The translations under genes and the position numbers were made by a program. Under the pieces are notes generated by a model, which was not told where the DNA came from, made no database searches, and saw only the letters and a program-made list of their open reading frames with translations. From CAWUEX02 sp963921305 (GTDB lineage Bacteria; Pseudomonadota; Alphaproteobacteria; Rhodospirillales; Rhodospirillaceae), in NCBI GenBank assembly GCA_963921305.4, contig CAWUEX030000002.1, positions 806,001-870,000 on the forward strand: a stretch of DNA of 64,000 nucleotides. The letters are read 5' to 3'. How positions within the stretch are numbered: the stretch's first letter is position 1; each line of letters begins with the position of its first letter. Below are positions 41,801 to 50,845 of the stretch, piece by piece.

Positions 41801-42931
41801 CTAAACATCAAGCACCAGGTCATCCCGGTGCACCACTTCTGAGCGGCCCTTGAAGCCCAGGATGCCCTCGATCGCATCTGACCTTTTGCCTTTAATTAGG
41901 TTTGCATCCTCAGCACCAAAGGCCGTCAGCCCCTTGGCAATGACGACTCCGTCTGTATCGACAATCGAGATCGCATCTCCGCGGTCAAAGGCACCCTCAA
42001 CGCCTAAAATGCCAGCCGCCAACAGGCTCTTACCCGCCATTAGAGCGGTCTTCGCACCAGCATCAATGATAATTCGGCCACTTGGATTAAGCGCGCCTGC
42101 GATCCATTGTTTGCGCGCGGCGCGAGGTTCGGCCGAGCTGACAAACCAGGTACACGGTGCGCCGTTCTCAAGCGCCGAAATGGGATTTTGCTTTTGGCCC
42201 AGAGCAATCGCCATATGACAGCCTGCATTCATACAGATATCCGCCGCCATAAGCTTTGTGACCATTCCGCCGGTACCATGGCCGGCACGGGCAACGCCAG
42301 CCATATCGCGCACGGAGTCATCTATCTTGTCGACCGTGTCCAACCGGGTCGCGGAGGAATCTGCGCGCGGGTCCGCAGTGTACAAACCATCCACGTCGGA
42401 CAGGAGAACGCAAGTGTCCGCACCGATCATCGCAGCAACCCGAGCGGCTAAGCGGTCGTTGTCCCCAAACCGGATTTCCTGGGTCGCGACCGTATCGTTT
42501 TCGTTGATAACCGGAACCGCACCAAGGCGCAGCAGCGTATCAAGTGTCGCCCGCGCATTGAGAAAACGCCTGCGGTCTTCTGTGTCTCCTATGGTTAGCA
42601 AGACCTGCGCGACTGTCAGGCCATGACGCTCAAGCGAAGCTTGATACGCTTGCGCCAGCCTCATCTGCCCGGTGGCCGCTGCAGCTTGTTTTTCTTCCAG
42701 CCGCAATGCCTGGCGCTGCAAACCGAGGGGGCCCCGCCCGATTGCAATTGCGCCGGAGGTGACGATCACCACATCTTTGCCACGCGCACGCAATGCCGCA
42801 ATGTCATCACAAACAGCGTTCAGCCATTGCTGATGAAGCTGGCCCGTTTCCTCCTCAACAAGCAGCACGGAGCCGATTTTGACAACGATGCGGTTTGCCT
42901 TTGCTATTTGAGGTGTGTCTACGGCGACCAT
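41801..42931 (-). CDS. proB: Glutamate 5-kinase with PUA domain
   Basis: Predicted 376-residue enzyme that phosphorylates glutamate in the first step of proline synthesis. The amino-acid kinase domain shows RIVVKIGSVLL, VIVTSGAIAIG, VINENDTVAT, FGDNDRLAA and GHGTGGMVTKLMAA. A C-terminal PUA domain (about 280-360, GRIIIDAGAKTALMAGKSLLAAGILG in outline) is present as in many bacterial ProB. Its start lies 13 bases inside the end of obgE, indicating translational coupling. Confidence 0.97.
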   Translation of the reverse strand: MVAVDTPQIAKANRIVVKIGSVLLVEEETGQLHQQWLNAVCDDIAALRARGKDVVIVTSGAIAIGRGPLGLQRQALRLEEKQAAAATGQMRLAQAYQASLERHGLTVAQVLLTIGDTEDRRRFLNARATLDTLLRLGAVPVINENDTVATQEIRFGDNDRLAARVAAMIGADTCVLLSDVDGLYTADPRADSSATRLDTVDKIDDSVRDMAGVARAGHGTGGMVTKLMAADICMNAGCHMAIALGQKQNPISALENGAPCTWFVSSAEPRAARKQWIAGALNPSGRIIIDAGAKTALMAGKSLLAAGILGVEGAFDRGDAISIVDTDGVVIAKGLTAFGAEDANLIKGKRSDAIEGILGFKGRSEVVHRDDLVLDV

Positions 42932-43965
42932 GCTTCCACCTCTTGCGCCGTCGAAGCCAAATCTTCTTGAGACGAGGTAAGGGCAGGTGCGAGTTCAAAC
43001 AGCGCACGAACCAGGGCATCGCGGCCGTGACCTGAAACGCCTGAAAGCTCAAATACTGTATTGGCACCGGCCCCGTAGAGCGCTTGCGTTTTTTCTTCGA
43101 TTTGATCCGGCGTCAAGGCATCGCACTTGTTCAATGCGACTATCTCTTCCTTTTCGGACAACCCCGCGCCATAGGCCTCGAGCTCACTGCGTACCGTAAA
43201 GTACGACTTGCCGACATCTTCTTCAGTGCCATCTATGAGATGCAATAACGCCCGGCAGCGCTCGACATGGCCCAAGAACCTTGTTCCCAATCCCGCGCCG
43301 GTATGGGCACCTTCGATCAGACCAGGAATGTCGGCCAGAATTACCTCCCGGCCGTCAAGATAGGCAACGCCGAGGTTGGGATGCAGTGTCGTGAAGGGGT
43401 AATCCGCGATCTTGGGGCGCGCACGGGTAACGATCGACAGGAAGGTGGACTTGCCTGCATTCGGCAGTCCGACCAGTCCGACATCGGCGATCAGTTTAAG
43501 CCGTAGCCAAAACCAGGCCTCTTCGGCGGGCTGACCCGGGTTGGCATTGCGCGGCGCCTGATTGGTGGAGCTTTTGAAACGGGCGTTGCCCCAGCCCCCA
43601 TTGCCACCACGCAGCGCCACCGCCTCCTGGCCTGCGACCGTTAGGTCCGCCAGCACCAGGCTTTTGTCTTCTGAGAGAATCTCTGTACCAACTGGCACGG
43701 CAATGCGCAGATCATCGCCGCCGCGGCCTGCCCGGTCTTTGCCTTGTCCGTCCTGGCCGGGCTTGGCCTTGTAATGCTGGCGATAACGGAAATCGATCAA
43801 CGTGTTGAGGTTGGGGTCAGCGTAAAAAACAACGTCACCGCCGCGTCCCCCATCCCCGCCATTGGGACCGCCAAACTCAACATACTTTTCGCGCCGAAAG
43901 GCGACACATCCGTTTCCGCCCTTGCCGCTTTTCGCGAAGATCTTGGCCTGATCGAGGAACTTCAT
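42919..43965 (-). CDS. obgE: Obg family GTPase
   Basis: Predicted 348-residue ribosome-associated GTPase for 50S assembly and stress control. The glycine-rich Obg fold comes first (KIFAKSGKGGNGCVAFRREK, GGDGGRGGDV), then the G domain with G1 GLPNAGKST, FTTLHPNLGV (switch I), ADIPGLIEGAH (G3) and NKCD (G4). There is no long C-terminal extension. ATG 43965 begins MKFLDQAKI as expected. It is separated from rpmA by a strong terminator, so it probably has its own promoter. Confidence 0.97.
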   Translation of the reverse strand: MKFLDQAKIFAKSGKGGNGCVAFRREKYVEFGGPNGGDGGRGGDVVFYADPNLNTLIDFRYRQHYKAKPGQDGQGKDRAGRGGDDLRIAVPVGTEILSEDKSLVLADLTVAGQEAVALRGGNGGWGNARFKSSTNQAPRNANPGQPAEEAWFWLRLKLIADVGLVGLPNAGKSTFLSIVTRARPKIADYPFTTLHPNLGVAYLDGREVILADIPGLIEGAHTGAGLGTRFLGHVERCRALLHLIDGTEEDVGKSYFTVRSELEAYGAGLSEKEEIVALNKCDALTPDQIEEKTQALYGAGANTVFELSGVSGHGRDALVRALFELAPALTSSQEDLASTAQEVEAWSP

Positions 43966-43999
43966 GGTTTTACTGCCGGCGCGATCCTTCCGCGCCCAA

Positions 44000-44030
44000 T
44001 AAAAAAGGGGAATGGACGCCCATTCCCCTT
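44000..44030 (-). terminator. Strong intrinsic terminator after rplU-rpmA
   Basis: On the minus strand an 11-bp perfect stem (44020-44030 with 44005-44015) with a 4-nt loop is followed by a run of T (TTTTTTATT). It lies about 40 nt after the rpmA stop and separates rplU-rpmA from obgE. Confidence 0.9.
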
Positions 44031-44070
44031 ACAACATGTCAATCGGTGACGGACGTTTCAGTGTGATACG

Positions 44071-44328
44071 TCAGCTCGCCGGGTCAACAGAAACAAATGT
44101 GCGTCCCTTATAGCCCTTGTGGAAGTTCACTTTGCCGTCCACCAGGGCAAAGATGGTGTAATCCCGGCCGAGGCCAACATTCTCACCCGGATGCCATTTG
44201 GTGCCGCACTGGCGAATGATGATATTACCGGCTTCGACTTGCTCACCACCAAACCGCTTGACGCCCAAACGCTTGCCCGCTGAGTCGCGGCCGTTGCGGG
44301 AGCTGCCGCCTGATTTCTTATGTGCCAT
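44071..44328 (-). CDS. rpmA: 50S ribosomal protein L27
   Basis: Predicted 85-residue basic protein beginning MAHKKSGGSSRNGRDSAGKR, the flexible tail that reaches the peptidyl-transferase centre. GVKRFGGEQVEAGNIIIRQ and HPGENVGLGRDYTIFAL follow. There is no N-terminal processing extension of the Firmicutes type. It lies 12 nt after rplU and before the terminator at 44000-44030. Confidence 0.98.
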   Translation of the reverse strand: MAHKKSGGSSRNGRDSAGKRLGVKRFGGEQVEAGNIIIRQCGTKWHPGENVGLGRDYTIFALVDGKVNFHKGYKGRTFVSVDPAS

Positions 44329-44340
44329 GAGCCCGGTCTC

Positions 44341-44721
44341 CTACTTCTCTTCGTCGGCTGAAGCGGTTTCGGCCTCAGCCTTTGCCTTAGCGGGTTTCTT
44401 TGCCGCTTTCTTCTTTGGCGCTGCGCCACCGACGTCAGTGATCTTAACCACTGTCAGGTCCTGGCGATGCCCCGCCGTGCGCTTGTAATCCTTGCGGCGC
44501 TTCTTCTTAAAAACGATGACTTTGTCGCCACGGGTCTGCTCAACGATCTCACCTTTGACCGCTGCACCCTCAACCATCGGCGCGCCAACTTTGTCCCCGA
44601 CCATCAGTACATCGTCGAAGGTCACCGCCGTCCCCGCGTCGCCCGTCAGGCGCTCAACGGTGATGACGTCATCTTTTGCGACGCGGTACTGTTTGCCGCC
44701 CGTCCGTATGACTGCGTGCAT
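44341..44721 (-). CDS. rplU: 50S ribosomal protein L21 with Lys/Ala-rich C-terminal extension
   Basis: Predicted 126-residue protein. The L21 domain runs MHAVIRTGGKQYRVAKDDVI through VFKKKRRKDYKRTAGHRQDLT (about 1-100). A low-complexity tail rich in Lys, Ala and Glu (KKKAAKKPAKAKAEAETAS) follows, as in several alphaproteobacteria. ATG 44721 has GGAAGG about 6 nt upstream; the longer open frame to 44829 crosses the promoter and leader and is not used. It heads rplU-rpmA. Confidence 0.97.
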   Translation of the reverse strand: MHAVIRTGGKQYRVAKDDVITVERLTGDAGTAVTFDDVLMVGDKVGAPMVEGAAVKGEIVEQTRGDKVIVFKKKRRKDYKRTAGHRQDLTVVKITDVGGAAPKKKAAKKPAKAKAEAETASADEEK

Positions 44722-44731
44722 GATTGACCTT

Positions 44732-44764
44732 CCAAAAAACGAAAACGGCGGGCCGAAAGCCCGC
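44732..44764 (-). terminator. Terminator-like hairpin in the rplU leader (candidate attenuator)
   Basis: On the minus strand GCGGGC (44759-44764) pairs with GCCCGC (44748-44753) over a 5-nt loop, followed by GTTTTCGTTTTTT. It lies between the predicted start of transcription (about 44771) and the rplU ribosome site. The architecture is that of an intrinsic terminator inside a 50-nt leader. Confidence 0.6.
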
Positions 44765-44777
44765 GCGATGTGGCGGG

Positions 44778-44805
44778 AATATACGGACGCGGCTGGGCGA
44801 GTCAA
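44778..44805 (-). promoter_or_regulatory. Sigma-70-type promoter for rplU-rpmA
   Basis: On the minus strand TTGACT (44800-44805) and TATATT (44778-44783) are 16 nt apart, close to the housekeeping consensus. It is placed about 57 nt upstream of the rplU start codon. Confidence 0.7.
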
Positions 44806-45004
44806 TGGGTTTGACGCCAAAATCTGCATATTTATGAGTAAAAACAGAGCTTTAGAGCGAAACTGCGGCGCCGCACGTCAAAACCGCCAACCTGCTGATT
44901 TTGCTCAAAAAACCGCACAAAAAGCCGTTTCTGGCGATTGCGGACCGATGCGCCTTCCTGTAGGGTCCCGCGTCCTTCGACCGGAATGGCCGGAAATCAA
45001 AGAC

Positions 45005-45093
<89 letters not shown>

Positions 45094-45131
45094 TATATCC
45101 CGTTAAGACCACCTGATAGGAGACGGGAATA

Positions 45132-45974
45132 ATGTCTAAGCTCTCGCGACGAGACCTTGTGAAGTCTTCTGCCAGCGGTCTGGTGCTCGCACTTGGAGGG
45201 GCAGCCCTGACACCCAGACGAGCCGATGCCGTGACCTCACCCGATCTGTTTGATGCCTGGATTGCTTTGCGCGGCGGGGAAGACCGCCCTGCATTCTGGT
45301 ATTCCGAAGGCTTGATCCGCCCGATTAAGACGTGGGGCAAAGTCGAGTCCCGCATGATCGGCATGGAAACCTGGATCACACCAGCACATCTTCGCACGCC
45401 GACGTCAGCGGTTTCGATCTCACGCAAGATCTATTTCTTTCTGGATCCGGAAAAGGACGAAATTGTCACGGACGCTGAGACCAGCGAGCCCCGCCGGCCA
45501 AGTATTTTTGCGTATCAAGTTAGAAAGTTCGACTTAGTCGACGGCGCCATTCAGTATCGCGTCGAGAGTCATGACTTGCGCGGCATTCGCCAGGGCGGAT
45601 TTGGCGTGACCTACACGGTCAATCGATTGGACGATCAGATTCACGTCAACTACGCCTCATTTCCGCGCAGACCGGACGCTGATGGCGATCTCCAGGTGAG
45701 AAGCGGCGAGGTCTATGATTACTTCGACAATGGACCTGGTATTTCCGAAACACCCAAGCGGTTTCAAATGACCTGGGTTGGAACGAACCTTGAAGGCAAC
45801 ATTGCCAACCAGCGTGGTTGGAGGTTCGACTCTTTCGGCAACATTCCAAATACGTGGCTAGCGTCCACCATTTCAGAGAAAGCTCCCATGTGGATGGCTC
45901 CGCCGCACGACATGGACGAGATTGAAGACTTGAGGACGCAGGTTCCGTTCCACGTGCCAGGCTTGAATCTCTAG
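45132..45974 (+). CDS. Tat-exported DUF1838 family protein
   Basis: Predicted 280-residue protein. The twin-arginine signal is at the N-terminus (LSRRDLVKSSASGLVLALGGAAL), with cleavage near ADA (about 33). The rest fits DUF1838: FDAWIALRGGEDRPAFWYSEG near the start, SISRKIYFFLDP, and RFDSFGNIPNTWLASTIS in the C-terminal part. No enzymatic role is established that I know of; such genes often occur beside dehydrogenases and hydrolases for lipid or terpenoid substrates. TAGGAGACGG precedes ATG 45132. The flavoprotein follows 90 nt later. Confidence 0.85.
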   Translation: MSKLSRRDLVKSSASGLVLALGGAALTPRRADAVTSPDLFDAWIALRGGEDRPAFWYSEGLIRPIKTWGKVESRMIGMETWITPAHLRTPTSAVSISRKIYFFLDPEKDEIVTDAETSEPRRPSIFAYQVRKFDLVDGAIQYRVESHDLRGIRQGGFGVTYTVNRLDDQIHVNYASFPRRPDADGDLQVRSGEVYDYFDNGPGISETPKRFQMTWVGTNLEGNIANQRGWRFDSFGNIPNTWLASTISEKAPMWMAPPHDMDEIEDLRTQVPFHVPGLNL

Positions 45975-46064
45975 CGTCCCGGACGCCCATCTCGCTGTGG
46001 CCAGCCTACGCGGCGCGCGCTAGGCTCGCCCCATGACACACCGATTACGACCAGGACGGACGAG

Positions 46065-47474
46065 ATGAGCGAAGACTATGACATCATTTGTGTGGGCGCG
46101 GGTTCAACGGGCTTGCCGCTCGCGATCCGAGCAGCTGAACGCGGCGCCCGGGTGTTGCAGCTGGATGCAGACAACCGGATCGGCGGCACCCTGTATTGGT
46201 CTTCCGGGCAGATTGCGGCTGCAGGCACACGGCTGCAAAAAGAGAACGGCATCGAAGACAGCCCGGACGAGCACTACAACGACGCGCAGCGCGTCGCCAA
46301 TGGTCAGATCGACCCTACTGTCTTAAGGCTGTTTGTCGACAACGCAGCCCATACCATCAACTGGCTCATGGATATCGGCTTTGAGCCCGCACCCGGCACG
46401 CCCGTTGCGGGTGAGGCTCACGAAGCCTATAGCACCCGCCGTTACCTATGGGGCAACAATCAGGCGATATCGATTCTCGACACGCTAAGACCAGAACACG
46501 AAAAACACGTCAGTTCTGGTGCCGTAGATCTCCGGCTTGAGCATCGGATGACAGGCCTCATAACTGATGACTCCGGAGACGTCGTGGGTGTGACAGCGCT
46601 TACGCCCGACGGGGCCAAGGAGTTCAGAGGCAAGAACGTCGTTCTCGCCAGCGGTGGCTACGCCGCCGGTCCTGACCTATGGAACGACATCAATCCGGAA
46701 ATCCCGCTTTGCTCTCATTGCAATCCCATGTCCCGCGGCGATGGCGTTATTGCCGCGCGCAAACTTGGCGCTCAGGTCGATGGCAAAGAAAAATTTCTGT
46801 GCACATTCGCGGGCTGGCTTGAAGACCCGGACGACCCCACATCCGGCGAGTTTCTGGCACTTTCACCTAAGGTACGGAATATCTGGGAAATCTTTGTCGA
46901 CGTGAACGGCAAGCGGTTCATGAAAGAAGACCACCAGAGCATCGATTACCGTGAACGTTCATTGCTAGACCAGCCCGGCATGCGTATGAATATCGTGTTC
47001 GATGCCGGTATCCTGCCAAACGCGGCACCTATTACGTTGCTGGATGACGAAACGTACAGGGCGAAGTTCGGCACTCATCCGAATTTCGTCAGGGCGGACA
47101 CAATTGAGGGCTTGGCCAAAGAACTTGGAGTTCCACCGGATGCTCTCGCCGCAACGGTCGCCGAGTACAATGCGGCAGTCGATGCAAAAACAGATAAGGC
47201 CTGGGACAAGTTTTTCCTGATCCGCAAAATTGAAAACCCGCCTTTCTATGGCATCAAAGCCATGGGGATCACGGTTCTCAGTCCAGCTGGCTTGGCCGTC
47301 GACGGTCAGCTTCGAGTTTTGAAGGCCGACGGCAAGCCCATCCCGAACCTGTACGCGGCAGGTGAAGTTCTCGGATTTGGCCGCACGTCGGGGAATGCCT
47401 TTGTCGGCGGCCTTTCGCTTACGCCGGCGCTCGCCTTCGGCAAGATCCTTGGTGAACGATTACTGAATTGGTAG
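46065..47474 (+). CDS. FAD-dependent flavoprotein (fumarate reductase / 3-ketosteroid dehydrogenase family)
   Basis: Predicted 469-residue FAD_binding_2 oxidoreductase. The dinucleotide motif is DIICVGAGSTGLPLAIRAAERGARVLQLD at the N-terminus, then RIGGTLYWSSGQIAAAG. The fold continues with VVLASGGYAAGP, and the C-terminal FAD motif is LYAAGEVLGFGRTSGNAFVGGLSLTPALAFG. It has no Tat or lipoprotein signal, so it is cytoplasmic. The arrangement resembles urocanate, fumarate or 3-oxosteroid dehydrogenases; the substrate is not readable. It sits between the DUF1838 gene and a methyltransferase. Confidence 0.87.
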   Translation: MSEDYDIICVGAGSTGLPLAIRAAERGARVLQLDADNRIGGTLYWSSGQIAAAGTRLQKENGIEDSPDEHYNDAQRVANGQIDPTVLRLFVDNAAHTINWLMDIGFEPAPGTPVAGEAHEAYSTRRYLWGNNQAISILDTLRPEHEKHVSSGAVDLRLEHRMTGLITDDSGDVVGVTALTPDGAKEFRGKNVVLASGGYAAGPDLWNDINPEIPLCSHCNPMSRGDGVIAARKLGAQVDGKEKFLCTFAGWLEDPDDPTSGEFLALSPKVRNIWEIFVDVNGKRFMKEDHQSIDYRERSLLDQPGMRMNIVFDAGILPNAAPITLLDDETYRAKFGTHPNFVRADTIEGLAKELGVPPDALAATVAEYNAAVDAKTDKAWDKFFLIRKIENPPFYGIKAMGITVLSPAGLAVDGQLRVLKADGKPIPNLYAAGEVLGFGRTSGNAFVGGLSLTPALAFGKILGERLLNW

Positions 47475-47480
47475 CCCGCA

Positions 47481-48275
47481 GTGTGCGCCGACAAATCGGC
47501 CAAATTCGACGCTGAAACGTCGGCGCGAGTCGACCGGATCTACCAAAACCCGGATATCGTCGCGCAGCGGGACTTTGTGCGCACAAATGTCCCGTTCCAC
47601 CTAGGCGATGCGGTGGTGGATGTCGGGGCAGGCCCGGGACTTCTGGCACTGGAGATTGCCGACATTGTTGGGGACCAAGGTCATGTCATTGCGCTTGACC
47701 CAAGCCCGGACATGCGCGCCATAGCCGAAGATAGGTGCGCGGGTCATACCAACGTCAATGTCAGCGATGGCGATGCGACCGCACTTCCGCTGGACGGCGG
47801 CAGTCAGGATGTCCTGATCGCCACCCAGGTCCTTGAGTATGTACGCGACATACCACTGGCCTTACGAGAAGCCCATCGGGTTTTGAAACCCGGGGGACAT
47901 ATAGCGGCGCTGGACACGGACTGGGAAAGCGCGGTTCTTCGAACAAGCGACCCGGCTAGAACCCGCATGATATTTGACGCCTGGCGCAACCATTTCGTCC
48001 AGCCTGACCTGCCAGCACGGATGCCGAAACTCCTGCGCGAAGCAGGCTTCACGATCACGCATGCGACTGGCACTGCCGTGGTCAACACACGCATGGCCGC
48101 CGACACCTATGCGGGAGAAGTTCTCCATTCCGTGGCGAAATATGTCGATAGAAAAGAATTGGTGCCGGAAGGCGCGGGTGCGGCGTGGCTGGCCGACCTG
48201 ATGGCATTGAACGCCGCGAGTGATTTTTATTTCAGCGTGACCCGGTCCCTGATTGTCGGACAGAAACAGGGCTAG
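47481..48275 (+). CDS. SAM-dependent methyltransferase (UbiE/Methyltransf_11 type)
   Basis: Predicted 264-residue enzyme starting at GTG 47481, 6 nt after the flavoprotein stop. Motif I is VVDVGAGPGLLALEIAD (about 43-59), an acidic residue follows in IALDPSP, DGDATALPLDGGSQDV is motif II-like, and REAHRVLKPGGHIAALDTDW is motif III. The C-terminal part (about 140-264) is a lid of unknown specificity. The domain type methylates quinones, sterols or other small molecules. Being coupled to the flavoprotein, it may act on the same compound. Confidence 0.87.
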   Translation: MCADKSAKFDAETSARVDRIYQNPDIVAQRDFVRTNVPFHLGDAVVDVGAGPGLLALEIADIVGDQGHVIALDPSPDMRAIAEDRCAGHTNVNVSDGDATALPLDGGSQDVLIATQVLEYVRDIPLALREAHRVLKPGGHIAALDTDWESAVLRTSDPARTRMIFDAWRNHFVQPDLPARMPKLLREAGFTITHATGTAVVNTRMAADTYAGEVLHSVAKYVDRKELVPEGAGAAWLADLMALNAASDFYFSVTRSLIVGQKQG

Positions 48276-48369
48276 CTGACGTATCACGCATCGTGTTCCG
48301 GCTTGAACCGATGACCCGGACCTGCTTGTCTTCTTTCTTTAGGGTCTCTGTCCAGATTTGGAATCCATC

Positions 48370-50748
48370 ATGCGCACTCTGTCTGCCGTTCTCACTCTTT
48401 TTGCCGCGCTTCTGTGCGCGGCCACCGTAAATGCTCAAGCCGTCCGGCAAACCAAAGTTCCCTGGCAGGACAAGTTTCGTCAACTCGATGAGATCTGGCC
48501 AACGGCAAACAGTTACCGCACCGCATCGGGCGCGCCGGGACATGAATACTGGCAGCAGCGGGCGGACTACATCATTAAAGTCGAGCTGGACGAAAGAGAC
48601 CGGACCTTGGACGGCGATGTCTCTATTACCTACACCAACAACTCGCCTGACACGCTGCGATATGCCTGGCTAAATCTTGATCAGAATCGCTTTGCCAATG
48701 ACTCAATGTATGTGGCGCAGCGGTCTTCAAATGGAGATAACCGCGAGTCCTATGGGACAATTCGAGCAGAGCATCTTCATCGTGATGGCGGATTTGGCTT
48801 CCAAATCAAGTCTGTGACAAACGGTGACGGTGACGACTTGCCCCACACCGTTGTTGACACCTTGATGCGGGTGGATTTTCCCGAGCCCCTACAACCCGGA
48901 GATCAAACCACTTTTCGAATCATCTGGTCTCACAACATCGTCGAAACGGAAGCGTTCTTTGCCCGCGGCGGATATGAGCACTTTGAGGACGACGGCAACG
49001 ACATTTTTCAAATCTCGCAGTGGTATCCGCGCCTCGCCGTCTATTCCGATGATGAAGGCTGGCATCAAAAGAACTTCCTTGGCCGCAGTGAATTCACGCT
49101 GCAGTTCGGCGATTTCGATGTGGAAATCACCGTACCGGAAGATCACATCGTTGCTTCGACTGGGGTTCTGCAGAACCCAGATGCCGTGCTGTCGGATGAG
49201 CAAAAGTCGCGATTAAGACAAGCTGAGACTGCTCAGGCGCCGGTGATGATCGTCAACGAACAGGAAGCGATCCGCAACGAACAGGACGATACGCGGCGGA
49301 CCAAGACGTGGCGGTTCAAGGCGGAAAACGTGCGCGACTTTGCCTGGGCATCGTCGCGGAAATTCCAATGGGACGCACAAGGCTATGAGACCCGGGATGG
49401 CCGGACGGTCATGGCGATGTCGTATTATCCTAAAGAAGCCAATCCGCTATGGGGCTTATATTCCACGGCGGCGTTGGTCCACTCCATGGACGTGTTTGGC
49501 AACAAAGTCTTTCCCTACCCATACCCGGTTCTGATCTCCGTCAACGGCGAAGTCGGTGGGATGGAATACCCCATGCTGGCCTTCAACGGACCACGCCCGG
49601 AAAAGGATGAGAAGACTGGTAAGGTCACGTATTCGCGCGCGACCAAGAATGCCCTTATTGCCGTGGTGATTCACGAGGCCGGGCACAACTGGTTTCCGAT
49701 GATCGTCAACTCGGACGAACGGCGCTGGACCTGGATGGACGAAGGGCTCAACACCTACCTTCAGTTTCTGGCGGAGCAGCTTTGGGAGGACGACTTTCCA
49801 TCGCGGCGGGGTGAACCCCGCGACATCATCGATTTCATGAAGAGCCAGAACCAGGTTCCCATCATGACCGACGGGGAGTCCCTAAAGAACCTGGGAGCGA
49901 ACGCCTACGCGAAACCGGCGACTGCGTTGGTCATCTTGCGCGAGACAATTTTGGGACGCGAGCTCTTTGACTTCGCGTTCGCAGAGTACGCGCACCGGTG
50001 GCGGTTCAAACATCCCTCACCGGCGGACTTCTTCCGCACTATGGAAGATGCATCCGGCGTCGATCTAGATTGGTTCTGGCATGGCTGGTTCTATACGACT
50101 GACCACGTTGATATCGCCATCGACAAGGTCACGCGCTATCAGATCGACACCAAAGACCCGGACGTGGAATTTCCGTGGCGGCGGGAACAGGCGGCACAGG
50201 AACCGATCTCCCTGACCCGCCAGCGCAACAAAGATCTCGATAAGATGGTCGATGACAACCCGCGGCTGCTCGACTTCTATAGTGAGAATGACCGCTTTGT
50301 CGTCAGCAACGCGGACCGCAACTCATACCAGTCTTCGACGAAGCGTTTGAAAGACTGGGAGCGAGAGCTGCTTGATGACGACAACCATTTCACCATGGTG
50401 GATTTCTCGAATGTCGGCGGTCTGGTCATGCCTGTCATATTAGAAGTGACGTACGAGGACGGATCGAGCGATGAAGTGCGCATTCCGGCGGAGGTTTGGC
50501 GTCAGAATCCCAAAAAGTTCTCAAAGTTGCTGGTCAGCGGCGAGAAGGTCGAAAGCATCACGCTCGATCCCCATTGGGAGACCGCCGACACCGACCTGAA
50601 TAACAACTATTGGCCGAGCCGCGACGTTGAGTCCCGCCTAGAGCTGTTCAAGCGTGAGCGCCGCCGTGGCCGCAACTTGATGAAGGACATCGCGGAAGAG
50701 CTGAAAAGCGGCGAAGACACGGATGAAGAGAGCGAGCGCGCAAACTAG
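48370..50748 (+). CDS. Secreted M1-family zinc metallopeptidase
   Basis: Predicted 792-residue aminopeptidase-like protein with a signal peptide (about 1-23, cleavage near VNAQ). An N-terminal beta domain is followed by the substrate motif GGMEYP (about 396-401, the GxMEN equivalent) and zinc site H435-E436-x-x-H439 with E458, exactly 18 residues later. The C-terminal part has a charged tail (KRERRRGRNLMKDI). ATG 48370 with TTGGAA upstream is preferred over ATG 48358. An S9 peptidase gene follows about 100 nt later. The protein probably trims peptides outside the cytoplasm. Confidence 0.93.
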   Translation: MRTLSAVLTLFAALLCAATVNAQAVRQTKVPWQDKFRQLDEIWPTANSYRTASGAPGHEYWQQRADYIIKVELDERDRTLDGDVSITYTNNSPDTLRYAWLNLDQNRFANDSMYVAQRSSNGDNRESYGTIRAEHLHRDGGFGFQIKSVTNGDGDDLPHTVVDTLMRVDFPEPLQPGDQTTFRIIWSHNIVETEAFFARGGYEHFEDDGNDIFQISQWYPRLAVYSDDEGWHQKNFLGRSEFTLQFGDFDVEITVPEDHIVASTGVLQNPDAVLSDEQKSRLRQAETAQAPVMIVNEQEAIRNEQDDTRRTKTWRFKAENVRDFAWASSRKFQWDAQGYETRDGRTVMAMSYYPKEANPLWGLYSTAALVHSMDVFGNKVFPYPYPVLISVNGEVGGMEYPMLAFNGPRPEKDEKTGKVTYSRATKNALIAVVIHEAGHNWFPMIVNSDERRWTWMDEGLNTYLQFLAEQLWEDDFPSRRGEPRDIIDFMKSQNQVPIMTDGESLKNLGANAYAKPATALVILRETILGRELFDFAFAEYAHRWRFKHPSPADFFRTMEDASGVDLDWFWHGWFYTTDHVDIAIDKVTRYQIDTKDPDVEFPWRREQAAQEPISLTRQRNKDLDKMVDDNPRLLDFYSENDRFVVSNADRNSYQSSTKRLKDWERELLDDDNHFTMVDFSNVGGLVMPVILEVTYEDGSSDEVRIPAEVWRQNPKKFSKLLVSGEKVESITLDPHWETADTDLNNNYWPSRDVESRLELFKRERRRGRNLMKDIAEELKSGEDTDEESERAN

Positions 50749-50845
50749 GATTGCGTAGTCGGGCGGACTTTCTCAAAGGTTGACCTGAGTCTGGGTTAGC
50801 TCTCTACTGAAACACAGTCCATGCGTGTCCAAATAGGGGGCGACC

